Assembly (NCBI GenBank): GCA_944389505.1
Contig: CALXMP010000005.1
Coordinates: forward strand, 62,001 to 126,000
DNA from: an uncultured Spirochaetaceae bacterium
GTDB lineage: Bacteria; Spirochaetota; Spirochaetia; Sphaerochaetales; Sphaerochaetaceae
Reading direction: 5' to 3'
Length of the DNA: 64,000 nucleotides
A model generated the notes under the pieces. The model did not search any database. It was not told the DNA's origin and saw only the letters and a program-made list of their open reading frames with translations. Shown piece after piece: positions 24,690-32,819 of this stretch. Positions within the stretch are counted from its first letter, which is position 1. Each line of letters begins with the position of its first letter. The translations under genes were made by a program, and so were the position numbers.

Positions 24690-26564
24690 ATGAAATCATT
24701 CTGTACGAGATTGAATCCTGGGAATATAAGGATCGGAGGATGGCTCAGGAATGTCCTTGAATGCTACTCCGATGGTCTTCTGGGCCATCTTGAGGAAATA
24801 TGGCCCGATGTAGGCCCTGATAACGCCTGGAAAGGTGGCAATGGTGATAGCTGGGAGCGAGGCCCATATTATGCCGATGGTCTTGTCCCGATGGCTTTCC
24901 TTCTTGAGTCGGAAGGGCTGAGAGCAAAAGCGGATGTATGGATTAGCAATGCGCTTTCCAGCCAGCGTCCTGATGGTGATTTCGGTCCCGTACAGAATGA
25001 TGACTGGTGGCCGCGCATGGTTATGCTCAAGGCAATTACCCAGTATGCCGATGGCATAAACGATGAGGCATTCTATGGCCGGACTGAGGCGTTCATCGAC
25101 CGCTACTTTGAATATTTCCGGAAGAATATAGAACAGAAGTCGTTTTCCATGTGGGCATATGTCAGGGGCGGAGAGCTTGTATCCACAATACTCTGGATGT
25201 ATGACAGGAAGCATGATGAACGCTATCTCGACCTTGCGCGCATCGTGCTGGATGAGTCCATGGACTGGTATTCGTTCTTCAGCTCAATGCCATTTGAGCT
25301 TCCTGCAGGAGCGTATCTTCCCTGGGATGCATTCCAGTCGTATCTTGAGAGATTCAATGCACAGTATGACGATCCAATGAAGCATCGGCGCTATGATGAT
25401 CCGTTCTTCAGAATCTTCCATCAGACACATGGCGTGAATGTAGCGATGGGACTGAAGTATCTGGCATACCAGTATGCAGTGACAGGGAATGAATCATATA
25501 GGAAAACCCTCCATTCAGGATATTGTGCACTTCTTGACCATCATGGACAGATAACAGGTGTGTTCAGCTGCGATGAGCATCTCAATGGGACTTCCCCTGA
25601 GAAGGGAACTGAGCTCTGCACTGTTGTTGAGCTGATGTATTCACTTGAAGAGATAATGCGCATCACAGAGGATTATTCCTGGATGGATCTTCTTGAGAGA
25701 CTCGCATTCAATGCGCTGCCTGCTACAATCGCAAAGGATGGCTGCTCGCATCAGTACGATCAGATGGTGAATCAGATAAGCTGCACCATTGCGCATCGCG
25801 GATGGTATAACAACCTCGATGATTCGAATATCTTCGGTCTGGAACCGAATTTCGGCTGCTGTACGGCCAATATGCATCAGGGAATGCCGAAATACGCCTC
25901 ATTCATCTGGCTTAAGGGTGATGAAGGGTATCGCTGTCTGAGTTATATCAAGGGGAAATATATCCTTGATAGAGAATCCGGCCTGTCGGTGGCAATTGAT
26001 TCCTGCTACCCATTTTCCGGAGATGCTGAGATACATGTCCATGCGGATAAACCCTGCAGAGCGAAGCTTATGTTCAGAATCCCTTCGTGGGCCAGCAATC
26101 CTATATGTTCAGCAGGAGCTATTCCAGAGGATGGTTTCTTTTCCATTGATAGAGAATGGAAGGATGAAACATTATCCATCTCATTCGGTATTCCCAATCA
26201 TGTACTGAGAAGTCCTCACGGAATTTCATTGGAACGTGGTCCTATCATCCTTGCACTCCCGATCAAGAAGGATGTGAAAGTCGTAAAGGACAGAGGAAGG
26301 TTCTCTGATTACGAATACCGTCCTGTGTCTGAGTGGAGATACTGCATCTCTGCAGAGGCATTGGAGAATGCGAGGATAACTGTATGCAATGATTCAGTCT
26401 CTGCAGAAGCCGATGCATACAGAGAGCTCAGCTGGACCGATGACGGAGCTTCATGCAGCGAAGTGCCATCATCTCCTGTCAAAGGAAGCAAGGAGACAAT
26501 ACACCTGGTTCCATATGGCATGACCGATCTACGCATCGCTGTCTTCCCTGAGATCGGAGACTGA
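24690..26564 (+). CDS. GH127-type beta-L-arabinofuranosidase
   Basis: 624 aa. The N-terminal (alpha/alpha)6 barrel has the family signatures GDSWERGPYYADGLVPMAF and WWPRMVMLKA. The zinc-thiolate site of GH127 (E-x-C plus C-C) is intact: E308, C310 in GTELCTVVE and C390, C391 in FGCCTANMHQ, one cysteine serving as nucleophile in the studied enzyme HypBA1. A beta-rich C-terminus follows. No signal peptide, so it acts in the cytoplasm on imported short arabinosides. Last gene of the LacI-controlled operon, 3 bases after the permease. GH146 or a related DUF1680 activity is the main alternative. Confidence 0.87.
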   Translation: MKSFCTRLNPGNIRIGGWLRNVLECYSDGLLGHLEEIWPDVGPDNAWKGGNGDSWERGPYYADGLVPMAFLLESEGLRAKADVWISNALSSQRPDGDFGPVQNDDWWPRMVMLKAITQYADGINDEAFYGRTEAFIDRYFEYFRKNIEQKSFSMWAYVRGGELVSTILWMYDRKHDERYLDLARIVLDESMDWYSFFSSMPFELPAGAYLPWDAFQSYLERFNAQYDDPMKHRRYDDPFFRIFHQTHGVNVAMGLKYLAYQYAVTGNESYRKTLHSGYCALLDHHGQITGVFSCDEHLNGTSPEKGTELCTVVELMYSLEEIMRITEDYSWMDLLERLAFNALPATIAKDGCSHQYDQMVNQISCTIAHRGWYNNLDDSNIFGLEPNFGCCTANMHQGMPKYASFIWLKGDEGYRCLSYIKGKYILDRESGLSVAIDSCYPFSGDAEIHVHADKPCRAKLMFRIPSWASNPICSAGAIPEDGFFSIDREWKDETLSISFGIPNHVLRSPHGISLERGPIILALPIKKDVKVVKDRGRFSDYEYRPVSEWRYCISAEALENARITVCNDSVSAEADAYRELSWTDDGASCSEVPSSPVKGSKETIHLVPYGMTDLRIAVFPEIGD

Positions 26565-26613
26565 AGCAGGTAATTGGATTCCTTAGAGAAACGTGAGCAG
26601 CAGTGGTAAGAAG

Positions 26614-26652
26614 TTTACCAGAATCGATTCTGCCAAAATCGTTTCTGGTAAA
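26614..26652. repeat. Long inverted repeat after the GH127 gene
   Basis: TTTACCAGAA (26614-26623) with TTCTGGTAAA (26643-26652), continued inward by CGATT/AATCG across a T-T mismatch, loop of 7. No T-run follows, so it is not a classical terminator. Could be an RNA-stability hairpin or a protein site. Confidence 0.65.
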
Positions 26653-26672
26653 GCTGGATTGCAGCAAGCAGA

Positions 26673-26703
26673 GTGAAAAGAACAAGGCCGCGTTATCACG
26701 GCC
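26673..26703 (-). terminator. Terminator of the iron alcohol dehydrogenase gene
   Basis: 5-bp GC stem CGGCC/GGCCG (26686-26703), 8-base loop, followed on the minus strand by TTGTTCTTTT; 32 bases past the stop at 26736. Confidence 0.65.
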
Positions 26704-26735
26704 CTGCTGATTATGATATTGAATACAGAGAAGTA

Positions 26736-27956
26736 TTAAGCAGTCTCTCCCTTCTTCCTGCTCTTTGCCTCGACAATCTTATAGAAAATCTTGAGCTCAT
26801 CCTTGTCCATGAGCATCGGGACCGGGTAGAGAGGATTGGCTTCCTTGTCTGCATAGGCTGAAAGCTCTTCGATATCTTCCTCCCTTACCTCAGGAAGCTC
26901 TGCAGGAATCTTCATATCCTTCTCCATCTTCCTGATGGCGATGATGAATGATTCTGCCATATCCTTGTCGCTATTGCCTTTGATGCCGACAGCATCGGCA
27001 AGGATTGCAAGCTTCTTCCATGCACTCTCGCCATAGTACTCAAGCACATAAGGGAGAAGGACTGCATTTGCAAGACCATGCGGGGTGTTGTACTTTCCTC
27101 CGAGGGAATGCGCAACGGCATGGACGTATCCTACATATGACTTTGTGAATGCGGCTCCTGCAAGATAGGCAGCGCGGAGCATGCCTCTTCTTGCTTCCAT
27201 GTCCGAGCCGTTCCTGTATGCTCTTGGAAGATACCTGAAGATAAGGCTGACAGCCTCAATAGCTTCTTCCCTTGTCTCCTTCGTCGTTGATCTTCCAATG
27301 AATGCCTCAATGGCATGTGTGAGGGCATCCAGGCCCGTTGATGCTGTAATCGAAGCAGGAAGACTCTTTGTGTTCTCTGGATCAAGAACAGCATAGCGGG
27401 GAATGAGAGGGAAGCTGTTGATGGGATACTTATGCCTTGTTCTGCTGTCGACGATGACGGAAGCAAGCGTTGTCTCGCTGCCTGTTCCCGCTGTTGTCGG
27501 AACAGCAATCAGGAGAGGAATTTTCTTAAGGACTTTAAGTATTCCTTCCATCTTTGAAAGCGGCTTTCTGGGATATGCGATCCTTGCACCTACAGCCTTT
27601 GCTGCATCGATGGATGACCCGCCTCCGAAGCCGATGATGGCCTCACAGTCTTCCTTTATATATAAAGCCCTTGCTTCTTCGACATTATCAGTTGTCGGAT
27701 TGGCAACGGTCTTATCATATACAGAAACATTGATACCGCAGGATGCAAGATTCTCCTCAAGCGGCTTTGTAATTCCAAGCCCCCTTATTGAAGGATCTGT
27801 TACAAGAAGGACCGACTTTATGTTCTTCTTCGCGAAAAGCGATGGAAGCTCACTCATCGATGAAAGAATCTCAGGCTTCCTGTAAGGAAGGAATGGTATC
27901 GCGATCCTGAATGCAGTCTGGAATGTCCTGCAGTATATTTTCTTCAATGTATTCAT
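26736..27956 (-). CDS. Iron-containing alcohol dehydrogenase
   Basis: 406 aa from MNTLKKIYCRTFQ. NAD-binding GFGGGSSIDAAKA, PTTAGTGSETT, and the metal ligands in STGLDALTHAIEAF, HAVAHSLGG and YNTPHGLANAVLLP (D-H-H-H). This family reduces aldehydes to alcohols, or the reverse, in fermentation; the substrate is not readable. An extra N-terminal stretch of about 25 residues precedes the usual start. Monocistronic, with its own promoter, palindrome and terminator. Confidence 0.9.
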   Translation of the reverse strand: MNTLKKIYCRTFQTAFRIAIPFLPYRKPEILSSMSELPSLFAKKNIKSVLLVTDPSIRGLGITKPLEENLASCGINVSVYDKTVANPTTDNVEEARALYIKEDCEAIIGFGGGSSIDAAKAVGARIAYPRKPLSKMEGILKVLKKIPLLIAVPTTAGTGSETTLASVIVDSRTRHKYPINSFPLIPRYAVLDPENTKSLPASITASTGLDALTHAIEAFIGRSTTKETREEAIEAVSLIFRYLPRAYRNGSDMEARRGMLRAAYLAGAAFTKSYVGYVHAVAHSLGGKYNTPHGLANAVLLPYVLEYYGESAWKKLAILADAVGIKGNSDKDMAESFIIAIRKMEKDMKIPAELPEVREEDIEELSAYADKEANPLYPVPMLMDKDELKIFYKIVEAKSRKKGETA

Positions 27957-27966
27957 GATAGTTGGC

Positions 27967-27995
27967 AATTTAACACTAAGTGTATAAACTGTCAA
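27967..27995 (-). promoter_or_regulatory. Alcohol dehydrogenase promoter with overlapping palindrome
   Basis: Minus strand TTGACA (27995-27990), 17-base spacer, TAAATT (27972-27967), 10 bases before ATG. The spacer and -10 contain a near-palindrome built on ACACT-T-AGTGT (27969-27988), a likely repressor site. Confidence 0.65.
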
Positions 27996-28030
27996 TAAAA
28001 ACAAAATAATAGAAAATGTATTAAATAAGA

Positions 28031-28074
28031 TTGCGATAAAGACAAATGGATAATTCGCTGTTGCGATTAAGACA
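28031..28074 (+). repeat. Two 14-bp direct repeats in the 27957-28306 gap
   Basis: TTGCGATAAAGACA (28031-28044) and TTGCGATTAAGACA (28061-28074), one mismatch, 30 bp start to start. They lie in a 350-base AT-rich gap with no gene. That gap also has a 7-bp hairpin TCACTCT-TTTG-AGAGTGA (28176-28193) and the G-tract promoter. They could be a regulator site or the end of a lost insertion element. Confidence 0.6.
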
Positions 28075-28236
28075 GTGTTTCATTATCTTGATTTGAGCAC
28101 TTAACAGAGAACCGTATCTCTGGCAATGCTATCTTTACTATCAACTAGGTTCACTTGTGTTATTTTGTCCATATATCACTCTTTTGAGAGTGAATTACGG
28201 CAGAAAAAGATTTTCAAACAAAACTTGCAAAAAGAC

Positions 28237-28269
28237 TTGACAAATGCCAACCAGGGGGGGGGGTAAATT
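28237..28269 (+). promoter_or_regulatory. Lipoprotein promoter with a G10 tract in the spacer
   Basis: TTGACA (28237-28242), then a 21-base spacer containing ten consecutive G (28254-28263), then TAAATT (28264-28269). A spacer of 17-18 would need 6-7 G. Homopolymeric G tracts between -35 and -10 are a known phase-variation device (for example in Neisseria), and poly-G tracts upstream of tpr genes act in Treponema. Here the same role is inferred from layout. Confidence 0.6.
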
Positions 28270-28306
28270 GTAGTCATCATTAATTTAGGAATAGGAGAGG
28301 AATACG

Positions 28307-29480
28307 ATGAAAAAATCTATTTCTGCAATTCTCGTTGCAGCTCTGATTTTTTGCATTCACAGCTTGTGAGCAGCCTGCTATGGAGATCCCTACTGAGAAT
28401 GGTAAGGAAATTGCAAATATCTCTGTAACATCTGCGAATGTTTACGCAGGCACCGAAGAGACATCAGTTCCTGCAGTCGTAACAGTAACTTACAGAGATG
28501 GGTCAACAACACCAAATGTAGCTGTTGAGCTTACACTTGCTTCGGAGACTGTTGCTGGATCAAATTTTGGCACGGTGAGTTATTCTGGACTTTCTGGAAA
28601 CAATGCAAAATGGACAGTGGAGTATCAGGGCATTGCTGTATCGAATATTACTCTTGATGTTGCAGAGGAAGATCTTAAGGTAAGTTATACTGACCTGGCT
28701 TCTCTCTGCGCAATCACGGGCGATGTAACAATTACCTATGCTGATGGTCATATAGAAACAGTAAAAGATGCAACGCTTAGTTGGAATTCAACTGAGCAGA
28801 GTAAGATTACAGCGGTTCAGGCTTCCGTACCAGCTAAATATACTTCAGGAAAAACTGATCTTGTAGCTTCTGCTGATCTTGCAATAACAGGAGGTCCCAC
28901 TGCTCCTGCTATTACTGGTCTCGTTGTCGAGTATCAGTATCCAGATGCATTTGATGCAACAGGCGCAAAACATTTCTATGGTGAAAAATATACATACAAT
29001 GTGTATGCAGCTACAGGCTCAACAGGATCATATGTAAAGACTGGAGAACCTCTTGTTCTTAATAGGGATTATTATATCGAAGATGGAAAGACATTCTCTG
29101 GGGTATTTGGTGCTGGAGAGACTTTAACTCTTGTTTATGCAAAGAATCCTACAATAAAGCTTCCTGTTACGATTGCTGCTGGTGATGACTATATTAGTAA
29201 TGTTGCTGGCTCTGGAATAATCAAGGGAACTGCTACTATTTCAAAGAATACAAAGCTTAGTGCTGATGATATTCAGATAGTTGCAACATATGCAAAACCA
29301 GCAACCGGTACGGATCCGGTTTATGTTCCTTCGGCAAATCTTACAGTGCTTGATGCTAATCCTGATGCAGGTAAAACAGGTTCTGTAAGAGTTCTTGTTA
29401 AGTATGGTAAAGGCGAGTCACTGGCAACAACAGTAACACTTTCCGTTACAGTTCCTGCCGAACAGGGACAGCAGGGCTGA
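28307..29480 (+). CDS. Beta-rich surface lipoprotein, out of frame at a T6 tract in the signal peptide
   Basis: ATG 28307 follows AGGAGAGG, but the frame stops after 20 codons (TGA 28367). Deleting one T from the run at 28347-28352 gives a continuous protein: a lipoprotein signal ending LIFAFTAC-EQPA, joined to the long open frame (366 codons from ATG 28380). The mature part is built of repeated beta segments resembling bacterial Ig-like folds (VTVTYRDGST, VTITYADGHIET, IQIVATYAKPATG). It is more AT-rich than neighbouring genes. It may be a phase-variable gene caught in the off state, a recent pseudogene, or a sequencing slip. Function unknown. Confidence 0.7.
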
Positions 29481-29497
29481 TTTAAAGGAATTATCTA

Positions 29498-29530
29498 AAC
29501 CTGTTTCAGTAATTATGACTGGAACAGGTT
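29498..29530 (+). terminator. Hairpin after the lipoprotein gene
   Basis: 13-bp stem with one G-T pair (29498-29510 with 29518-29530), 7-base loop; the following tail is only moderately T-rich (CCTGAATCTTTCT). Confidence 0.6.
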
Positions 29531-29555
29531 CCTGAATCTTTCTAGGAGGAAGACT

Positions 29556-29753
29556 ATGGAAGAAAATAGAGAGTCCCTCCGGAAACATTGGATTCCAACA
29601 GAGAAGCGTAAGGAATGCCTTGAGCTCTTTGAGCAGGGATTTGGGTACAAGAAGACTGCATCAATTGCGGGGTTGAATACATATACTGTAAGAGACTATA
29701 AGCGTAAATATGCTGCAGGAGATACTTCTTGGGCTTATAGAGTGATTGAATGA
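29556..29753 (+). CDS. Small helix-turn-helix protein, transposase OrfA-like
   Basis: 65 aa with AGGAGGA before the ATG. It is essentially one HTH domain: RKECLELFEQGFGYKKTASIAGLNTYTVRDYKRKY. This resembles the N-terminal HTH of IS transposase OrfA proteins and small stand-alone HTH proteins of firmicutes and spirochaetes. No OrfB or terminal repeats are seen nearby. It sits between two hairpins directly after the lipoprotein gene, so it could regulate that gene or be an IS relic. Confidence 0.65.
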   Translation: MEENRESLRKHWIPTEKRKECLELFEQGFGYKKTASIAGLNTYTVRDYKRKYAAGDTSWAYRVIE

Positions 29754-29766
29754 TCACCGGCTATAT

Positions 29767-29795
29767 GGGTCATGTCCTATTATAGGATATGGCCC
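29767..29795 (+). terminator. Terminator after the small HTH gene
   Basis: 13-bp stem with two G-T pairs (GGGTCATGTCCTA with TAGGATATGGCCC), 3-base loop, then TTAAATTTT. Confidence 0.8.
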
Positions 29796-29836
29796 TTAAA
29801 TTTTGCTTGATGCATGCCATTTGTCTTATGAAATAT

Positions 29837-31333
29837 TCAGTTGACCTTAAGCTTTATTTTCTGATTTGGTGCTCGCAGGTTTTTCTCTGTGTATTCGATC
29901 TTTTGTTCTTCTGCCAGTTCCTTTATTGCAGCCCGGAGAGAGGATGTCGGCATAGGATAACCTAATGCATCGGCTAATTGTCCTACCGACATCTTTCCGC
30001 AATCAGCAAGGATTGAGAGGATAGCTTTCTTCATTTCTGATTTTGATCTGCGTGTGGGTCCTTTGTCTTTCCTATCTTCTTTTGGTATAAAACTTTCATG
30101 AATAGGAAGGATGACTCCGAAATGTATTCGCTCACTGTCTGTTATAAACAATGGTGAAGGAGAACCATTCTTGCTCATAGAATCTATTATCTTCGGTATT
30201 CCCGTATTACGACCCTCTGCGAGTTTCAGTTCCTTTAAATAATCCCCAATCCTGCGATTGCGATACTGAAGTCCTATCAGATGACCATTTTCCAGATCCT
30301 CATCTGTTATGTAACGATCAGGGCCTGGAAAGCTTCTGATTTCAATCTGCTCGGGTGTAAGGGTTATCGTAATTGGTTCTCGTATCTCATATGACTTATG
30401 GTATACGGCATTGACAAGAGCTTCCTCGATTGCTGCAAAAGGATAATTGAAAGTACGTACTGCCTCTGCTGTATATTCGAGCTTCTGGATACGTTCTTTG
30501 ATTACATATCCTTTAATGAATCTAAGTGCTGTTGTTATCTGCTGGTCCAAAGGCCCTGTGAAGGTTGTTTCAGTCATATTCTCCCCGGCAGGATTGGGTT
30601 TATCGACGAATTCAATTCTGGCATACGGGAAGAATCTCTCTGGGTTCTCAGAAAAGAACATCAGGGCAACATTCTTAGGGAATCTCATTTCGGCCGGACC
30701 ATCCAGAAGTCCCATCTGGAGCATTATATCGTTGATGCCTGTCGCCTGATTAATGGTCAGTGAGCTATTAGTCCTATTCAGGAAATAGGATATAAGATAT
30801 GGAGCGATATCATTGATACTTGCCTGGGGATTTGGCCTGTCATCGAATGGTATGCTTGACGATATTGAAAACAGGTGTCGCTCCTCATCTGCATTTGCTT
30901 TTATAGTATCGGATCCTTTCCTGATATAGTAAGCCTTAGGGGATTTGGTTTTCTTGTCTATCTCTGTGGGACATTTATATGGACGCGTATTACCTCCCGG
31001 TATCCACAGTATAAGGATATCTTTGCCTTCATATATTTCATGAGAGATGACGGGTATATATCTTGGTTCAATTAGATTGCATTTTTGCAACAGTTCTTTA
31101 TTGATTGTATCGATAGAATCCTTATCGATACCCTTGATTGGGAAAACTGGCATTCCATTTTCTTCATCAATGCCTATTACAATATATCCGCCACCGATAT
31201 TGTCGATATCATTGGCAAAAGCGCAGATGGTATGGATTATCGGCTCAGGATTCCATCCTGCTTTGTAATCGATGCGTGAACTTTCAACTGTTTTCTGCTC
31301 AAGAAGATTTTCTATGTTTATAGGCAATGGCAT
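29837..31333 (-). CDS. AlbA_2 (Schlafen-type) / HATPase_c_4 / winged-helix regulator
   Basis: 498 aa from MPLPINIENLLEQ, which has GGAG 6 bases upstream; ATG 31345 is four codons earlier with a poor site. N-terminal AlbA_2 domain (ESSRIDYKAGWN, CAFANDIDNIGGGYIVIGID), a central GHKL-like ATP-binding segment (AIEEALVNAVYHKSYE, NRRIGDYLKELKLAEGRNTGIPKI), and a C-terminal winged helix (MKKAILSILADCGKMSVGQLADALGYP). COG2865-type proteins are predicted transcription regulators or helicase-related, some near defence genes. Its promoter holds tandem repeats. Confidence 0.82.
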   Translation of the reverse strand: MPLPINIENLLEQKTVESSRIDYKAGWNPEPIIHTICAFANDIDNIGGGYIVIGIDEENGMPVFPIKGIDKDSIDTINKELLQKCNLIEPRYIPVISHEIYEGKDILILWIPGGNTRPYKCPTEIDKKTKSPKAYYIRKGSDTIKANADEERHLFSISSSIPFDDRPNPQASINDIAPYLISYFLNRTNSSLTINQATGINDIMLQMGLLDGPAEMRFPKNVALMFFSENPERFFPYARIEFVDKPNPAGENMTETTFTGPLDQQITTALRFIKGYVIKERIQKLEYTAEAVRTFNYPFAAIEEALVNAVYHKSYEIREPITITLTPEQIEIRSFPGPDRYITDEDLENGHLIGLQYRNRRIGDYLKELKLAEGRNTGIPKIIDSMSKNGSPSPLFITDSERIHFGVILPIHESFIPKEDRKDKGPTRRSKSEMKKAILSILADCGKMSVGQLADALGYPMPTSSLRAAIKELAEEQKIEYTEKNLRAPNQKIKLKVN

Positions 31334-31351
31334 GAAGGTCTCCATACTCTT

Positions 31352-31375
31352 ACTTTAACTTTTACTTTGACTTTT
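31352..31375 (-). repeat. Tandem 12-bp repeats in the regulator promoter
   Basis: ACTTTAACTTTT followed by ACTTTGACTTTT on the plus strand, i.e. a run of AAAGT units on the minus strand, ending 18 bases before the AlbA_2 gene start. A likely binding array, possibly for autoregulation. Confidence 0.6.
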
Positions 31376-31447
31376 ATATATGGAAAAGTAATGGAACATA
31401 ATGAATAGTCCGACTTATTTATTGATATCCTTATTATCAGGAAATAG

Positions 31448-31556
31448 CTTATTCCTAATAAGAGTAATCCTGTTATTCGAATTCAATGATTTCCACAGAT
31501 GAGAATTTGCTGTTTTATATTGTTATATAACATATAAACTATTCTTAGCTAGGAAT
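31448..31556. repeat. Three short palindromes between ispF and the AlbA_2 gene
   Basis: CTTATT-CCT-AATAAG (31448-31462), GTTATATAAC (31522-31531) and the near-palindrome ATTCTTAGCTAGGAAT (31541-31556), all in AT-rich intergenic DNA. None has a T-run typical of a terminator. Confidence 0.5.
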
Positions 31557-31566
31557 GAATAATCTG

Positions 31567-32025
31567 TTATTCAATGAGTACAACAGCCTCTGCCTTTATA
31601 GCTTTGCCTTCACCTATTGGGCCTAGACCTTCAGCAGTTTTTGCCTTTACAGAGACCTGCTTGATATTGATTTCAAGTAAGTCCGCTATTGATTTCCTTA
31701 TCGCTGGAATGTGATTCGCAAGCTTTGGCTTCTCAAGCGTTATTGTCGAATCTATGTTTATTATCCTTGCGCCCGAAAGAATCTGAACGCTCTTCAGGAT
31801 GGCTAGGCTCGGCATATCCTTCGTATGTGGACTATCATCGGGAAATAACTGCCCGATGTCTCCCATGGCTTTAGCACCTAGTATGGCATCAGATATCGCA
31901 TGGAGAAGGACATCACCATCGGAATGAGCGTCCTCGCCTTTATCGAAGGGAATCTCGATTCCTCCGAGCATGAGCGGTCTGCCTTCAACAAGCCTGTGGA
32001 TATCATTGCCGAAGCCAACTCTCAT
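31567..32025 (-). CDS. ispF: 2-C-methyl-D-erythritol 2,4-cyclodiphosphate synthase
   Basis: 152 aa, full length. Opens RVGFGNDIHRLVEGRPLMLGG, with the metal ligands in GNDIH and AHSDGDVLLHA, and ends with the GLGPIGEGKAI and EAVVLIE segments. Fifth step of the non-mevalonate isoprenoid pathway. Overlaps ispD by 4 bases. Confidence 0.95.
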   Translation of the reverse strand: MRVGFGNDIHRLVEGRPLMLGGIEIPFDKGEDAHSDGDVLLHAISDAILGAKAMGDIGQLFPDDSPHTKDMPSLAILKSVQILSGARIINIDSTITLEKPKLANHIPAIRKSIADLLEINIKQVSVKAKTAEGLGPIGEGKAIKAEAVVLIE

Positions 32026-32819
32026 TCCTCATCATCTCCCTGGGACATAAGCTCACGCATCCTGCGCGATGCCTTTGCGCTGTTCCTGCCTTTCTCCCTT
32101 GCTGCTGCATATTCCTCAATCTGCTTCTCCGCATCAGGGATATCTGATAGGAATGTGATCTTCGTATTTGCTTTTGATCCTGGAACGACGGTGCAGCTGT
32201 AGCCAGCTTTCATGAAGACCTCGGCATCGTCATCGGCTTCAGGGAATGCGAATGAATCGTAGGCATCCATGAGTTCCTGTGCCCTGAAGATCTGAGGAGT
32301 CTGCACAGTGATGAGTCCTGTTCTATCTATCGTCTCATTGATGAGTCCATCCTTGCCGATGCGTCTTACAGCATCTGTGACTGAGATTGCGGGGACAGCA
32401 CCGCCTGCGATTGTTGCAGCTGCAAGTACGCGGATTATAAGATTGCGGTCGATGTATGGACGTGCTCCATCATGGATTGCTATATAGTCGTATCTGCATG
32501 GAATGCTGCCAAGCTTCTCAAGCGCTATCCTTACCGATTCCTTCCTTGTGACTCCTCCCGGTACGATCATCAGCGGTATCGTCGCTATATCGATAAGATC
32601 CTCAAGCGCCACCGCAGTCTCATCCTCCGAGCCTTCAGGGCAGGTGACAATCACACATGATAGCCCCGGTGTCTCATAGAACGCCTTTGCAGCCCTATAG
32701 AGTACCGTATGTCCATCAATGGAAAGGTACTCCTTCTTCACTTTCTCCTTCTGTTCACCTGAAAAGCGGACAGATGCTCCTGCTGCCGTTATTATTGCTG
32801 CAAATGGCGGTATACTCAT
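32022..32819 (-). CDS. ispD: 2-C-methyl-D-erythritol 4-phosphate cytidylyltransferase
   Basis: 265 aa. AAIITAAGASVRF nucleotide-binding loop, KVKKEYLSIDG, AIHDGARPYI, and QTPQIFRAQELMDAY. Adds CMP to methylerythritol phosphate. About 25 residues longer than usual at the C-terminus (charged tail). Overlaps carD by 4 bases and ispF by 4. Confidence 0.93.
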   Translation of the reverse strand: MSIPPFAAIITAAGASVRFSGEQKEKVKKEYLSIDGHTVLYRAAKAFYETPGLSCVIVTCPEGSEDETAVALEDLIDIATIPLMIVPGGVTRKESVRIALEKLGSIPCRYDYIAIHDGARPYIDRNLIIRVLAAATIAGGAVPAISVTDAVRRIGKDGLINETIDRTGLITVQTPQIFRAQELMDAYDSFAFPEADDDAEVFMKAGYSCTVVPGSKANTKITFLSDIPDAEKQIEEYAAAREKGRNSAKASRRMRELMSQGDDEE

